A DNA stretch of 64,000 bases from Mantamonas sphyraenae (taxonomy: Eukaryota; CRuMs; Mantamonadidae): positions 428,933 to 492,932 of the forward strand of contig JAPMXV010000030.1 in the NCBI GenBank assembly GCA_026936335.1, in the 5' to 3' direction. The notes under the pieces are model-generated. The model searched no databases. It was not told where the DNA came from and saw only the letters and a program-made list of their open reading frames with translations. The position numbers were made by a program, and so were the translations under genes. This document shows positions 20,689-28,991 of this stretch, in pieces (within the stretch, counting starts at the first letter, position 1; each line of letters begins with the position of its first letter).

Positions 20689-22463
20689 ATGTCGAGGAAG
20701 CGCAGTCGAGACACGGGAGACGAGGCGGAAGAGGTGCACGTGGATGCTGAGGAAGAGGAGGAAGAGGAGGAAGAGAGCGAGGGTGTGCATGACGGCAAAC
20801 GGCAACGAAGTGAAGAGGGAGACGAGGTGCACATCGACTATCCATTGCAGATGGAGAGGAGGCAGATGGTGAATCTGCGGTGCATGCCGCTGCCCAACAT
20901 GTGAGTTGCGTGTGAATGGTAGTCGCGAGGGTGAGCGTGCAGGGGCTGACGTGAGCGGAACGAGAACAGTCCAAACAACACCGTGGACACGCAGATGATT
21001 CGGATCAATGGACACCGTAAGTTGACGAGAGTGGAGGAGGGGTAGACGAGGGGACGTGTGTGCGGTCGGTGGCATAAACAGAAGGGCGTCAAGAGGAGGA
21101 GGAAGAGGGGAATTTACTAGCCAGCCACATCCGGGGTGTCAGAGAGGAAGGTGGACGTGGGGGAAAGATGGACGCGCTGACACTGGTTGGGGAAACAAAC
21201 GATGCGGTTGGAAAACAGGACGGTACGTGTACAACCCGGTGTCAAACTACCTGCCTGCACTGGAGCCGTTCTGTGGCAAGAAGATCCTGAAAGTGTTTGT
21301 GCCGGCAGTTTACATCACAAGCACGCACCCACACGTGCTGCGCAGGCAGCTGTACGGCCACGACTACTACACGCACGACTCGGACTTGGTGGCCAGTAAG
21401 TGGGGCATGTGGGGAGAAGGCGTGGGGACGGACGATGCGAGGAGGAGGGGAGGCTGGTTGTGTCGACGGCGGGAAAAGACGGGTTCGGGCAAGGCACCCT
21501 GACACGGAGCGCACACGACACTGCAGTTTTGTTCCATCAGGGCTACGTGGAGCCAAGCACCAACCCGCCGCCTGGTCTGGCAGGCGTGAGCGTGGGTCTG
21601 CGCGTGTCTCCGGGTCTGGAGTTCTATCCGAGCGTGCTCTCGCACGGATTGCGTTCGCGCGCATGGCAAACGACGTTCCACGGCTACACCATCATTGTGG
21701 AGAAGCTGACGCTGGAGGAGGAGATCGACCGGGATCTGAAACTGCCGCGCAAGGCATGGCGCAGGAATAAGAGCAAATATGCGGTAGGTGCCAAGGGGGA
21801 GAAAAGCAGGGTGGGATGGATGGATTTTTTTCGAGAGGAAACCGGACCGCAGGGTGGCCAACTGCCAACTGACACGGATGGGATGTTTTGCAACGAGTGC
21901 AGTTCACATCGATGGAAGTGAACCAGGCGAGTAAGCTGCCTGATTTTCCGTTCCGATTCAACCTGACGCAGGAGGCGTGTCCGAAGTACACGCTTGCGGC
22001 TGTGCTGGACCGCAGCGCAGACCCACAAAAGTGGACAAGCAGGCGGTTTGACAAGGAGGTGCTGTTTATGGAGACGAGCGATGGTCAGCGGCTGCAGCTG
22101 AGCAGGGAGTTTGACTCGCACGAGGAGTTTTGCACGTACCAGCTGGCCAAGGTGCTGCCTGGGGCAATGTACCCGCGGCAGGAGCTGCAAAGTGGCACTG
22201 TGTTGGTGCCTCTGAGCGAAGCAGACGACGAGCTGGAGGTGATGGAGTCTGGGGTGGATTGGGCAGAGCTGTGCTGGAACCCGGACGGGTTTTCGCTGCG
22301 CAAGGAGTGGTACTACCTCACGTGTGTGTTTTGGGTGGATGTGGTGGTGGAAACGAGCGAGGAGCAGCAGGGCGAGGATGAGCCATTGGTGAGTGATGAG
22401 GAGCAGGGGATTGAGCAAGACGGCGAGCTGGTGGGCAGCGAGGTGTTGGAAGCGGCAGCATGA
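20689..22463 (+). CDS. Rxt3-domain protein (Rpd3L/Sin3 histone deacetylase complex subunit-like)
   Basis: Rxt3 proteins are subunits of the large Rpd3/Sin3 histone deacetylase complex. Five exons assemble without gaps: 20689-20900, 20970-21016, 21219-21395, 21527-21783 and 21903-22463, giving 417 residues. The domain crosses exons 3-4: VFVPAVYITSTHPHVLRRQL, YGHDYYTHDSDLVAILFHQG and YVEP, the characteristic W/YGxDxYTxDSDxVA-x-HxG signature of the family. The N-terminus is acidic with a Glu run and a KRQR basic patch, fitting a nuclear protein. The C-terminal half (from about 230) contains LSREFDSHEEFCTY and KEWYYLTCVFW and ends acidic. Introns are 69, 202, 131 and 119 bp with good GT-AG ends. 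Confidence 0.85.
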
Positions 22464-22543
22464 AGACCAAGATGAATGAATGAGATGACACATTGAGTGG
22501 TTGTGGTTGTGTGCATTGCATGCAGGGCTGTGCTATGCTGGTG

Positions 22544-23008
22544 TCACCGGCTTCCTCGCCAGTTGCGTACGGCGCGTGCGACGTAAGGAGTCACGCCGAT
22601 GGTGATGCCGATGCGAATGGGAAAGGTGAGTTTGGTGATGATGAGTGCCGCTGTAAAGGCGGCTGCTTTGCTGGTGATGAGGTTCTGGGTTTCCTCAGAG
22701 GTTTCCCAGGGCACGAGAGAGAGGACGGGGCTGAGGTCGACGCCGTGGCTGAGGAGGGTGTATGTAGTGCCGAGGACAGCGGCCCAGATGGTTTCGTGGA
22801 CAACAATGCCTGTGAGGCCGTACTTCTTCCCGAGGTCCTTGAGCATTTGCACAGAGGAGGGTTTGGCGGTGGGTTCGGTGGAGAAATTGCGGGGAACAAG
22901 AGCGGCGGCGTCGGCGGCATGTGCAGAGACAACGGAGGGTTGGACGACGTGGATGCGATGCACAATGGCAGCGCGCTGTGCAGTGCGACTGCCGATGGCA
23001 GCAAACAT
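22544..23008 (-). CDS. FAM210 (DUF1279) mitochondrial membrane protein
   Basis: FAM210 proteins are mitochondrial membrane proteins that support mitochondrial translation or homeostasis in animals. The single-exon frame encodes 154 residues from the ATG at 23008. The first ~40 are Ala/Arg/Ser-rich with few acids and end in RNFST, typical of a mitochondrial presequence. The DUF1279 core follows: LKDLGKKYGLTGIVVHETIW, the helix pair around LSLVPWE, and KLTFPIRIGITIGVTPYVAR. Length suits the single-domain members. In-frame codons extend upstream but start with a non-ATG codon. It converges on Rxt3 with an 80-bp gap. Confidence 0.87.
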   Translation of the reverse strand: MFAAIGSRTAQRAAIVHRIHVVQPSVVSAHAADAAALVPRNFSTEPTAKPSSVQMLKDLGKKYGLTGIVVHETIWAAVLGTTYTLLSHGVDLSPVLSLVPWETSEETQNLITSKAAAFTAALIITKLTFPIRIGITIGVTPYVARAVRNWRGSR

Positions 23009-23999
23009 GGACGACAGATGTGTTTGACAATGGGGCGCGGGCGGAAGCAAGGCGACGGGAACAGGCGTGGGAAGGAGGGAACGGCGGGCACCGTGTAGGC
23101 ACGACATGGCAGTGGGAGATCTCGCTCTGCGTGCGGGTTGTTTCGGGTGACGCAACGGGCTGAGTGCACGTGTGTGGGACATGGGCGGCAGCGCAGGTGA
23201 TTGCCTGCGCGCCGCTGGTCTTTTGCAGGCGTGGACGTGATCAGCCGAGTTTCCACCTGCGGCCTGTGGGCTGGAGCGGGCTCCTGCTGTTTAACCCTAA
23301 GTGTGTGTGCATATGATGTCGCATTGCCAATCATGTGAGGCTGCTCTTTTTTCGCTGGACACCTTCTGGGCCTCCAAAATCAACAACGAAGCAAGGTGTC
23401 GGCCCAGCCCGACGGTGCGCTCCGTTCCTCCGTCCCCGTATGGCTGTTCCTCGTTGTCTGTGCATGGGTCGGATCGGGCAGGAGACACACAACGTGTCTG
23501 CATGCAGTGTGGACGTGGGTGCACACCGACTACGTGCGTCTCTCGCACGGCAGGAGGCTTGCACGACTGCCTGATCACGACTCGGCACATCTCCACATTG
23601 TGTGTTTTTTCCCTCTTTTGCGATGTCCCCGTTCCCGTGGCGTCCACAGCCCGCTGCACTGCGCCGTGTGTCTCCACGTGTTTGTGTATCCCACACGAGA
23701 GCAGGTGGAGGCATGCGTCGCGCCGCGGCCGCCTGGAGATTCGGTCTCTCGACAATGGGAAGGTGTGTCGGTGTGTGTCGACACGCGTGTCCACGTCGGT
23801 GTGCCACGGCGATTACGGCGACGCACGTCTGCATGTGTGCATGCATATCTGTGGGTGCGGGGAGCGCGTGTGTGTGTGTGTGTGTGTGCGTGTGTGTGCG
23901 ACAAACCGCACGTCTGCACACACACACACTCTCGCCCCAACCCATTTCATTTCATATCAAAACCACATCCAAAAGACAAAGAGGGATTGGAAAGGCGAG
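23009..23999. other. Intergenic region without a supported gene
   Basis: About 990 bp between FAM210 and the coiled-coil gene. All six frames contain open stretches of up to ~200 codons, but none shows a recognisable domain, plausible start context or sensible amino-acid composition. A (TG)n tract with interruptions lies at about 23868-23910, followed by AC repeats to 23935. The region just upstream of 23008 should carry the FAM210 promoter. I see no tRNA or other structured RNA here. Confidence 0.5.
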
Positions 24000-25578
24000 C
24001 TAAAAGGCATTCATTGTGCGCAGCGTGGCGCGGCAGTCGCTGATCTCCTTGTCCAGGACCTGCAAGCGCTGGGCGATTTCTGCACGTCGTTTGCGGTCAC
24101 GGATTGTGTTTTTCCCTTCAATGCGATCCATTTCGGCGAGGAGCAGGTCCTTTTCCTGGTTGGCTTCCATGAGGGCGGTTTCGATGTCGAGAGTGTCCTG
24201 CATGAGTGCGTCTTGGGTCAATTCGGTGGCAAACGGGGTGCGTTGTTGGTAGAGATTGAAGTCGCGGTTGATCTTGACCATGCTGGTGGGAGGAGGAGGA
24301 GGGGAAGGAGGATTCGTATGGGGAGGGCGAGAGGGAAGTGCGGGTGCCAGTGCCGGTGGTTTTGCTGGGGGAGGTGTCGAGGAAGCGGACGTTTGGACGA
24401 GAGGTGCTGATGCTGCTGCTGCTGGTTGTGGTCTTGCTGGCCATTTCCATCTCCAGCCATTCGCGTCGTAGCTGCTCGTCTCGTTCGCGCTGTTCCTGCT
24501 GGTCGGTGTGCTTGCGCAGGAGGTAGGTGAGGTGTTGGACCTGAGCGAGGAGTGCGTTGCGTTCGTCGTCTGCGTCGGCGACGGCGGCCCGCAGATTGGC
24601 CGCTTCACGTTCCAGGTCGTTCTTGGCACTGCTGATCTGCTCCAGTTTGCGCTTGTATGTGTCGGCCACGTCCTGCAAGGCCCTGTTGCGCTGTTCTTGA
24701 CTTTCGTGTTCGAGGCGAAGGACAAAGGAGCCCTTTTCGGCCTCCTCGGCACGTCGCACCAGCTCTGCGTTGCGTCGTTGCAGTGCAGCCACCTGTGCAT
24801 GCAGTTGTTCGTGCGATGCCTCTGCTGCTTCCTCCTCTTTGCTGTCGCGGTCGGCCAGCGTTGCTTCCAGCTCACGACACCGAGCTGTGGTGCGTTCCAG
24901 ACGTCGCTTGAGCCTGTCCACGACCTGTTGGTGCTCCTCCTGGGCACTGACCATGGCGGCACGCTGCTCCTCCTCCGCCGCCGAGCTGTGCACAGAGTGT
25001 GTCCGCTGCTGGGCCTCCAGGGCCATACACCGGTTCTCCAGCTCTGCCACGCGCGCCTGTGACTTGTCCAGTTCCGCTTCCAGATAGTCCTTGATGGACA
25101 CCAGGGTTGGGTAGCGTGCCTGGAGGCCGCGGAGCCTGCGAAGCTCCCCGGCGTCCACCACTGTGTTGCGGCTCCCCAGATCCTGCCAGCTCATCATGCC
25201 CAGGGTGCCCACTACTGTGACGCTTCCATCCTCGTTCTGCTTGGGGTAGACGTGTTCCGTGTCTGCTGCAAGTTGCACGGCGCCCGGCGTGTCAAAAGTG
25301 GCGGGCACCACAAAGCGGCGCTGCCTGCTCGGTGTTCCGGGGCTTTCGTCGTCCACAACGCCCTGAGTGGGGAGTTGCTGTACATGGGCGTCGGTTGTGC
25401 GGTTGTTGGCGGATGGTGCTGTCGGCGTCGGCTGCAGGTAGGCGTGGAGGTCATTGTCGCGCGCTTGCAAGGTTCCTTGTTCCTCCTCCTCCTCCTCCTC
25501 TTCGTCGTCTTCTTCCTCCTCCTCCTCTCCCGAGTCGGTGCCATACAGCAGCAGCTGTCGTCGGATTTGTTCGGCCAT
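24000..25578 (-). CDS. Long coiled-coil protein, centrosome/cilium-like, with a frame change near the C-terminus
   Basis: From ATG 25578, one open frame gives an acidic N-terminus (Glu/Asp run 19-36), a Ser/Thr/Pro linker and a long coiled coil (about 130-400) rich in Glu, Gln, Arg and Leu heptads. It then meets a Ser/Pro region near 24290 where coding character moves to another frame, which continues as MVKINRDFNLYQQRTPF and the helical ending TIRDRKRRAEIAQRLQVLDK to the stop at 24000. That basic-helical ending resembles the C-termini of centrosomal or axonemal coiled-coil proteins. Joining needs a +1 shift, or a non-consensus 34-bp intron (GTCCAA...CCCCAG). Alternatively the last ~93 codons are a separate small gene. 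The start codon is only 5 bp from that of the divergent PAP2 gene. Confidence 0.6.
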
Positions 25579-25583
25579 GTGGC

Positions 25584-26562
25584 ATGAGTTTGCTGGATTG
25601 GCGCCAGCAAAACGCCGCGCAACCAATCAAAATCGACATGCTGCGTCTGCATCAGGACACTGAACAACGGCAGGTGTTTACGTATGCGGATTGGGGCATC
25701 TTGGTCCTGTTTAGCATTCTGACGATTCTGTTGGAGGTGGGTGGCACAGGGAGGAGGAGAGGCTGCGAAGGGTCTACTGACTCACGGAACCGGGGCAACA
25801 CACGGGGCGTTGGGGTGGACCTGGGACACACAGTTCAATGCATTTGGATACCTGGAGTCGAAGCAGGGCTTTTTCATCACGGACCAGTCGCTGCAGCACC
25901 CAATGGTGGCGCAGGAGACGGTTTCCGACGGGGTGTTGATTGTCGTGTCGCTGATTGTGCCTCTGGTGGTGATTGCTCTGGTGTGGGTGGCCCACAAGAA
26001 GCTGGACGGTGACAAGAAGATGGCAGATGGCAAGACCATGCTGGCTGTGGCGGGAATTTTCCTTTTTGGGTTCACAATGACTCTGTGCATCACAGGCGCT
26101 GCAAAGAACCTGATGGGCGGTCTGCGCCCAGACTGGATTGCACGGTGCAAGTTGAACAAGGCCAAGGCAGCCCTGGTGACGGCTGGCACGTACGGCTACG
26201 TGACGCCGGCGGAGACAAAGAACGTTTGCGAGCAGACGGACGAAGGGGTGTTGTCCAAGGGTCGACGTTCGTTCCCCAGTGGCCACTCGTCGCTGAGTTG
26301 GTACGGCATGACGTTCATTGTGGTGCTCACACACACTCTGAATGCAGTGAGTCCGCTGACACTGGCTTGGCCAATTGCTTCGATTGGCTGGATCACGCTT
26401 GCGCTGTGGTGTTCGCTGAGCCGCGTGGTGGACAACCTGCATCATCCCACGGATGTGTTGATTGGCAGTCTGTTGGGTGTGGTGGTGGTTGTCTACTGCT
26501 TCGTGGAGATGGTGCGCCGGCGGTTGTTGGGTCAAAGCAAGTTGCTGAAGACGGAGGAGTGA
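25584..26562 (+). CDS. PAP2-family lipid phosphate phosphatase
   Basis: These integral membrane enzymes dephosphorylate phosphatidic acid and related lipid phosphates. Exons 25584-25736 and 25834-26562 (97-bp intron) give 293 residues with about six hydrophobic segments. The three PAP2 catalytic motifs are present: KNLMGGLRPDWIARC (motif 1, K-x6-RP), SFPSGHSS (motif 2) and SRVVDNLHHPTDV (motif 3, with the catalytic His). Motif 1 has GG where many members have GR, so one conserved Arg is replaced. The order of motifs, extracytoplasmic loop placement and length fit the lipid phosphate phosphatase/DPP1 branch. It is transcribed divergently from the coiled-coil gene with only GTGGC between the two start codons. 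Confidence 0.9.
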
Positions 26563-26623
26563 TGGGGGGAATGGAATGCGAATGAGGAAATAAGTCATGG
26601 ATTGCATTTGGCTGGGTGGTGCC

Positions 26624-27910
26624 TCACCAGTGCGAGGGAAGCGGGGGTGCAGGTGGGATGCCGCTGCCTGTGGTTTTACCGCGCTTGCGAGAGGTGCTGC
26701 GTGTGCTCTTGCTGGTGATGGTGATGGTGGTGCTGCTGTGGCCATTGTTGCTGCTCTTGCTCTTGCGCGAGAAGAAGCGCATGAAGGAATGTGTGCGCGA
26801 GCGGCCCTTTCCGCCCGACGCCGTTTCCTTCTCCGTGTCGGATAGTCTCTCTGTGCCATCGTTGTGTGTGGTGTTGCTGCTGGTGCTGCTGTTGTTGTTG
26901 TTGCTGCTGCTGCTGCTGCTTGTGGTCTCTTCAATCTTGATGGTGATTTCTTCTTCCTCCTCTTCCTCGTCTTCCTCGTCGTCATCCTCGTTGATTGTCG
27001 TTGATGCCATCGTCGATGTCATCCATGTCGATGGAGGGCGGTGCCTCGTAGTCACAGGAGCGCTCGTGCTGCGCGAGGGCGTTGTCGGGAAACAAGGAGT
27101 AGCAGTAGAAGCAGCGTGAGAAGCCGTGGGGATCGGCCTTGGCGGCATTGTCGGTGTCCAGAGCTGCCGGCTGGGAGTGGTCGTCCAGCGGGGCAGGCGG
27201 TTCGGGCTCGGGTTCATAATCACAGGTGAGCTCGTGCTGGGCAAGGTCACCCTTGGCGACCGGCTGGCAACAGGTGTTGCACAGGACAGGCCTGTGTTTG
27301 CAGTGGGCAATGTGGTACTCGTAGCGGGAGAGAGGAAACACCTCTTGGCACCCGTCATCGCTGGCCACCCACATGTGCTTCTTTGTGTCGTATTGCACGC
27401 CCATGGGGCAGCGGAGCTGGAGTTTGCTGATGAGATCAGCCACCAACCTGTTGGCAAACAACGGGGCGTTGCCGCCCAGGTTGATTCGATCCATGGGACA
27501 TCGCTGGCGCGATTTGAATTCCTGTCGGATGCATTGGCGGCAGTAGGTGTGGCCGCTGCAGTCGTTGGTGGGGTGGGGCCGGGTGAGTTTGCGTGCTGGA
27601 TTCTGGAGGAATTCCGGAGCCGAGACCTTCCGCAGCCTTCCTCGGCAACGTACCACGAGGTGACGACGGGATCGCGCATCAAACCCAAGCAAATCTGACA
27701 CAAAAACGATTCGCTGCCCTCCTGGTCGATCACAAGGTCCTCCACTCCCGGCGCCTGGCCAAAGTGGTTTGTGACAACTTGGTCAATGTCTGGCATGACA
27801 TGGGTGGCCTTGGGCTTGCTTGGCGCTTGTCTGGGCGCATGCGAGTGGCCGTAGCGGATCTCGCGGACAGTGTGGCGGAGTTCTGCGTGAAGGGTGTTGC
27901 GGACGCTCAT
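26624..27910 (-). CDS. RING plus TRAF-type zinc-finger E3 ligase-like protein, with apparent frame change in the tail
   Basis: Probable ubiquitin ligase. Exon 1 (27910-27654) and exon 2 (from 27555) are joined by a 98-bp intron that rebuilds the RING precisely: FLCQICLGLMRDPVVTSCGH, then TYCRQC...CPMDR. Zinc-finger motifs follow (for example HCKHRPVLCNTCC and CFYCYSLFPDNALAQHERSC). That frame stops at 26982 after 276 residues. Stepping over one base at the TGA (GGA TGA C) enters a frame that runs to 26624 with an acidic run, poly-Ser/Asn and a basic Ser/Thr tail, consistent with local codon use and with the tight spacing to PAP2. It is unclear whether this is an indel, recoding, or a true stop with a long 3' UTR. 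The AN1 gene diverges from it with 88 bp between ATGs. Confidence 0.7.
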   Translation of the reverse strand: MSVRNTLHAELRHTVREIRYGHSHAPRQAPSKPKATHVMPDIDQVVTNHFGQAPGVEDLVIDQEGSESFLCQICLGLMRDPVVTSWYVAEEGCGRSRLRNSSRIQHANSPGPTPPTTAAATPTAANASDRNSNRASDVPWIESTWAATPRCLPTGWWLISSANSSSAAPWACNTTQRSTCGWPAMTGAKRCFLSPATSTTLPTANTGLSCATPVASRSPRVTLPSTSSPVIMNPSPNRLPRWTTTPSRQLWTPTMPPRPIPTASHAASTATPCFPTTPSRSTSAPVTTRHRPPSTWMTSTMASTTINEDDDEEDEEEEEEEITIKIEETTSSSSSSNNNNSSTSSNTTHNDGTERLSDTEKETASGGKGRSRTHSFMRFFSRKSKSSNNGHSSTTITITSKSTRSTSRKRGKTTGSGIPPAPPLPSHW

Positions 27911-27998
27911 GAGCGAACGGTTTAAAGTTTGGCGTTTGCTGCGCCGGTTGGAGCAAACCAATTCCATCATCTCGGGAGCGGAAGACGACGAACAAGAC

Positions 27999-28667
27999 AT
28001 GAGCTCGGGGACACTGCTCTTTGAGGGACTGGGCAACACATGTCAGCATCCATCGTGCACGACGCATGACTTTCTGCCGTACACGTGCCATGGGTGCAAC
28101 CACGTGTTTTGCTCCACACACGCTCGCTACGAGGACCACACCTGTACAAATCCGCCTCGCAACAGCGAAATTCCAGAGTGTCCGCTGTGCCACAAGCTGG
28201 TGCGGTGTTCGCCCAAGGACGACGTGGACACCATCATCTCCCTTCACATTGATTCGGGCTGCAAACGCTACGTGAGCGACGCCAAGAAGGCCAAGAAACA
28301 AAAGTGTGGCGCCAAGGGCTGCAAAGACAAGCGGGTGTTGCTGTATGTGCAGTGCGATGCCTGTCAGAAGAAGTTTTGCAGCGCGCACCGCTGGCCGGAA
28401 AAGCACGCCTGCAGCGCGGAGGACGGAAACGGAAAATCCACAAAGGGAGGCAAGAAGACTGTGGGCAAGAAAAGCACAGGCAGCAAAAGGGTGGTGAGCA
28501 AGAGCGGCAAGAGCAGTAAGGACTCTGGGAGTTCATCGTCGTCGTCGTCGAGCTCGGGTTCGTCGTCGTCGTCGTCGTCGTCGACCGTTTCGTCGACAAA
28601 GCAGCGGCTAGCAGACCTGCGAGCAGCTTACTACGAACGCAAGGCGAAGAAGCAGGAAAAGAAATGA
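27999..28667 (+). CDS. AN1-type zinc-finger protein (ZFAND1/2-like)
   Basis: AN1 proteins act in stress responses and proteasome or ubiquitin-linked quality control. The 222-residue single-exon product carries two AN1 fingers: CQHPSCTTHDFLPYTCHGC with downstream FCSTH and HTC (about 11-45), and CGAKGCKDKRVLLYVQCDAC with FCSAH and HAC (about 105-140). The remainder is basic, with a Gly/Lys-rich linker and a long Ser run (about 180-200), ending KKQEKK. The start at 27999 is preferred over an upstream ATG at 27909 because family members begin close to the first finger. No UIM is evident. It converges on the RhoGAP gene with a 51-bp gap. Confidence 0.88.
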   Translation: MSSGTLLFEGLGNTCQHPSCTTHDFLPYTCHGCNHVFCSTHARYEDHTCTNPPRNSEIPECPLCHKLVRCSPKDDVDTIISLHIDSGCKRYVSDAKKAKKQKCGAKGCKDKRVLLYVQCDACQKKFCSAHRWPEKHACSAEDGNGKSTKGGKKTVGKKSTGSKRVVSKSGKSSKDSGSSSSSSSSSGSSSSSSSSTVSSTKQRLADLRAAYYERKAKKQEKK

Positions 28668-28718
28668 ACATAGGGGGCACTTTGGTACGGTTATTGGAAG
28701 CTGGATGAGTTGTCATTT

Positions 28719-28960
28719 TCAACGAGTGGCGAGGGTGTCCAGATAGGCCAGCGAGGACTGGAACTCGGTGATGAAGCGCACAAGCTCTGCGTTTTGTGCT
28801 TGCAGCTGCTTGCGCAGTTTGACCTCGCGCTCGTACTTGTGTTCGAGTTCGCTGAGCTGGGCCATGACGGCATCGACGGTGAATCCCTCGTCGTCCTCAT
28901 CGTCGTCGTCCGAAGAGAAAAAGTCGCCCTCGTCGACGGGCGGCGGCGGGAAGGAAGTCG

Positions 28961-28991
<31 letters not shown>

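Noticed and set aside
23290-23300. TTTAACCCTAAG, a possible interstitial telomere sequence
   Set aside because: Only about one repeat unit long; expected by chance.
23301-24410. 369-codon open frame between FAM210 and the coiled-coil gene
   Set aside because: Cys/His/Val composition driven by TG repeats, overlaps the real coding ending of the coiled-coil gene, no motif.
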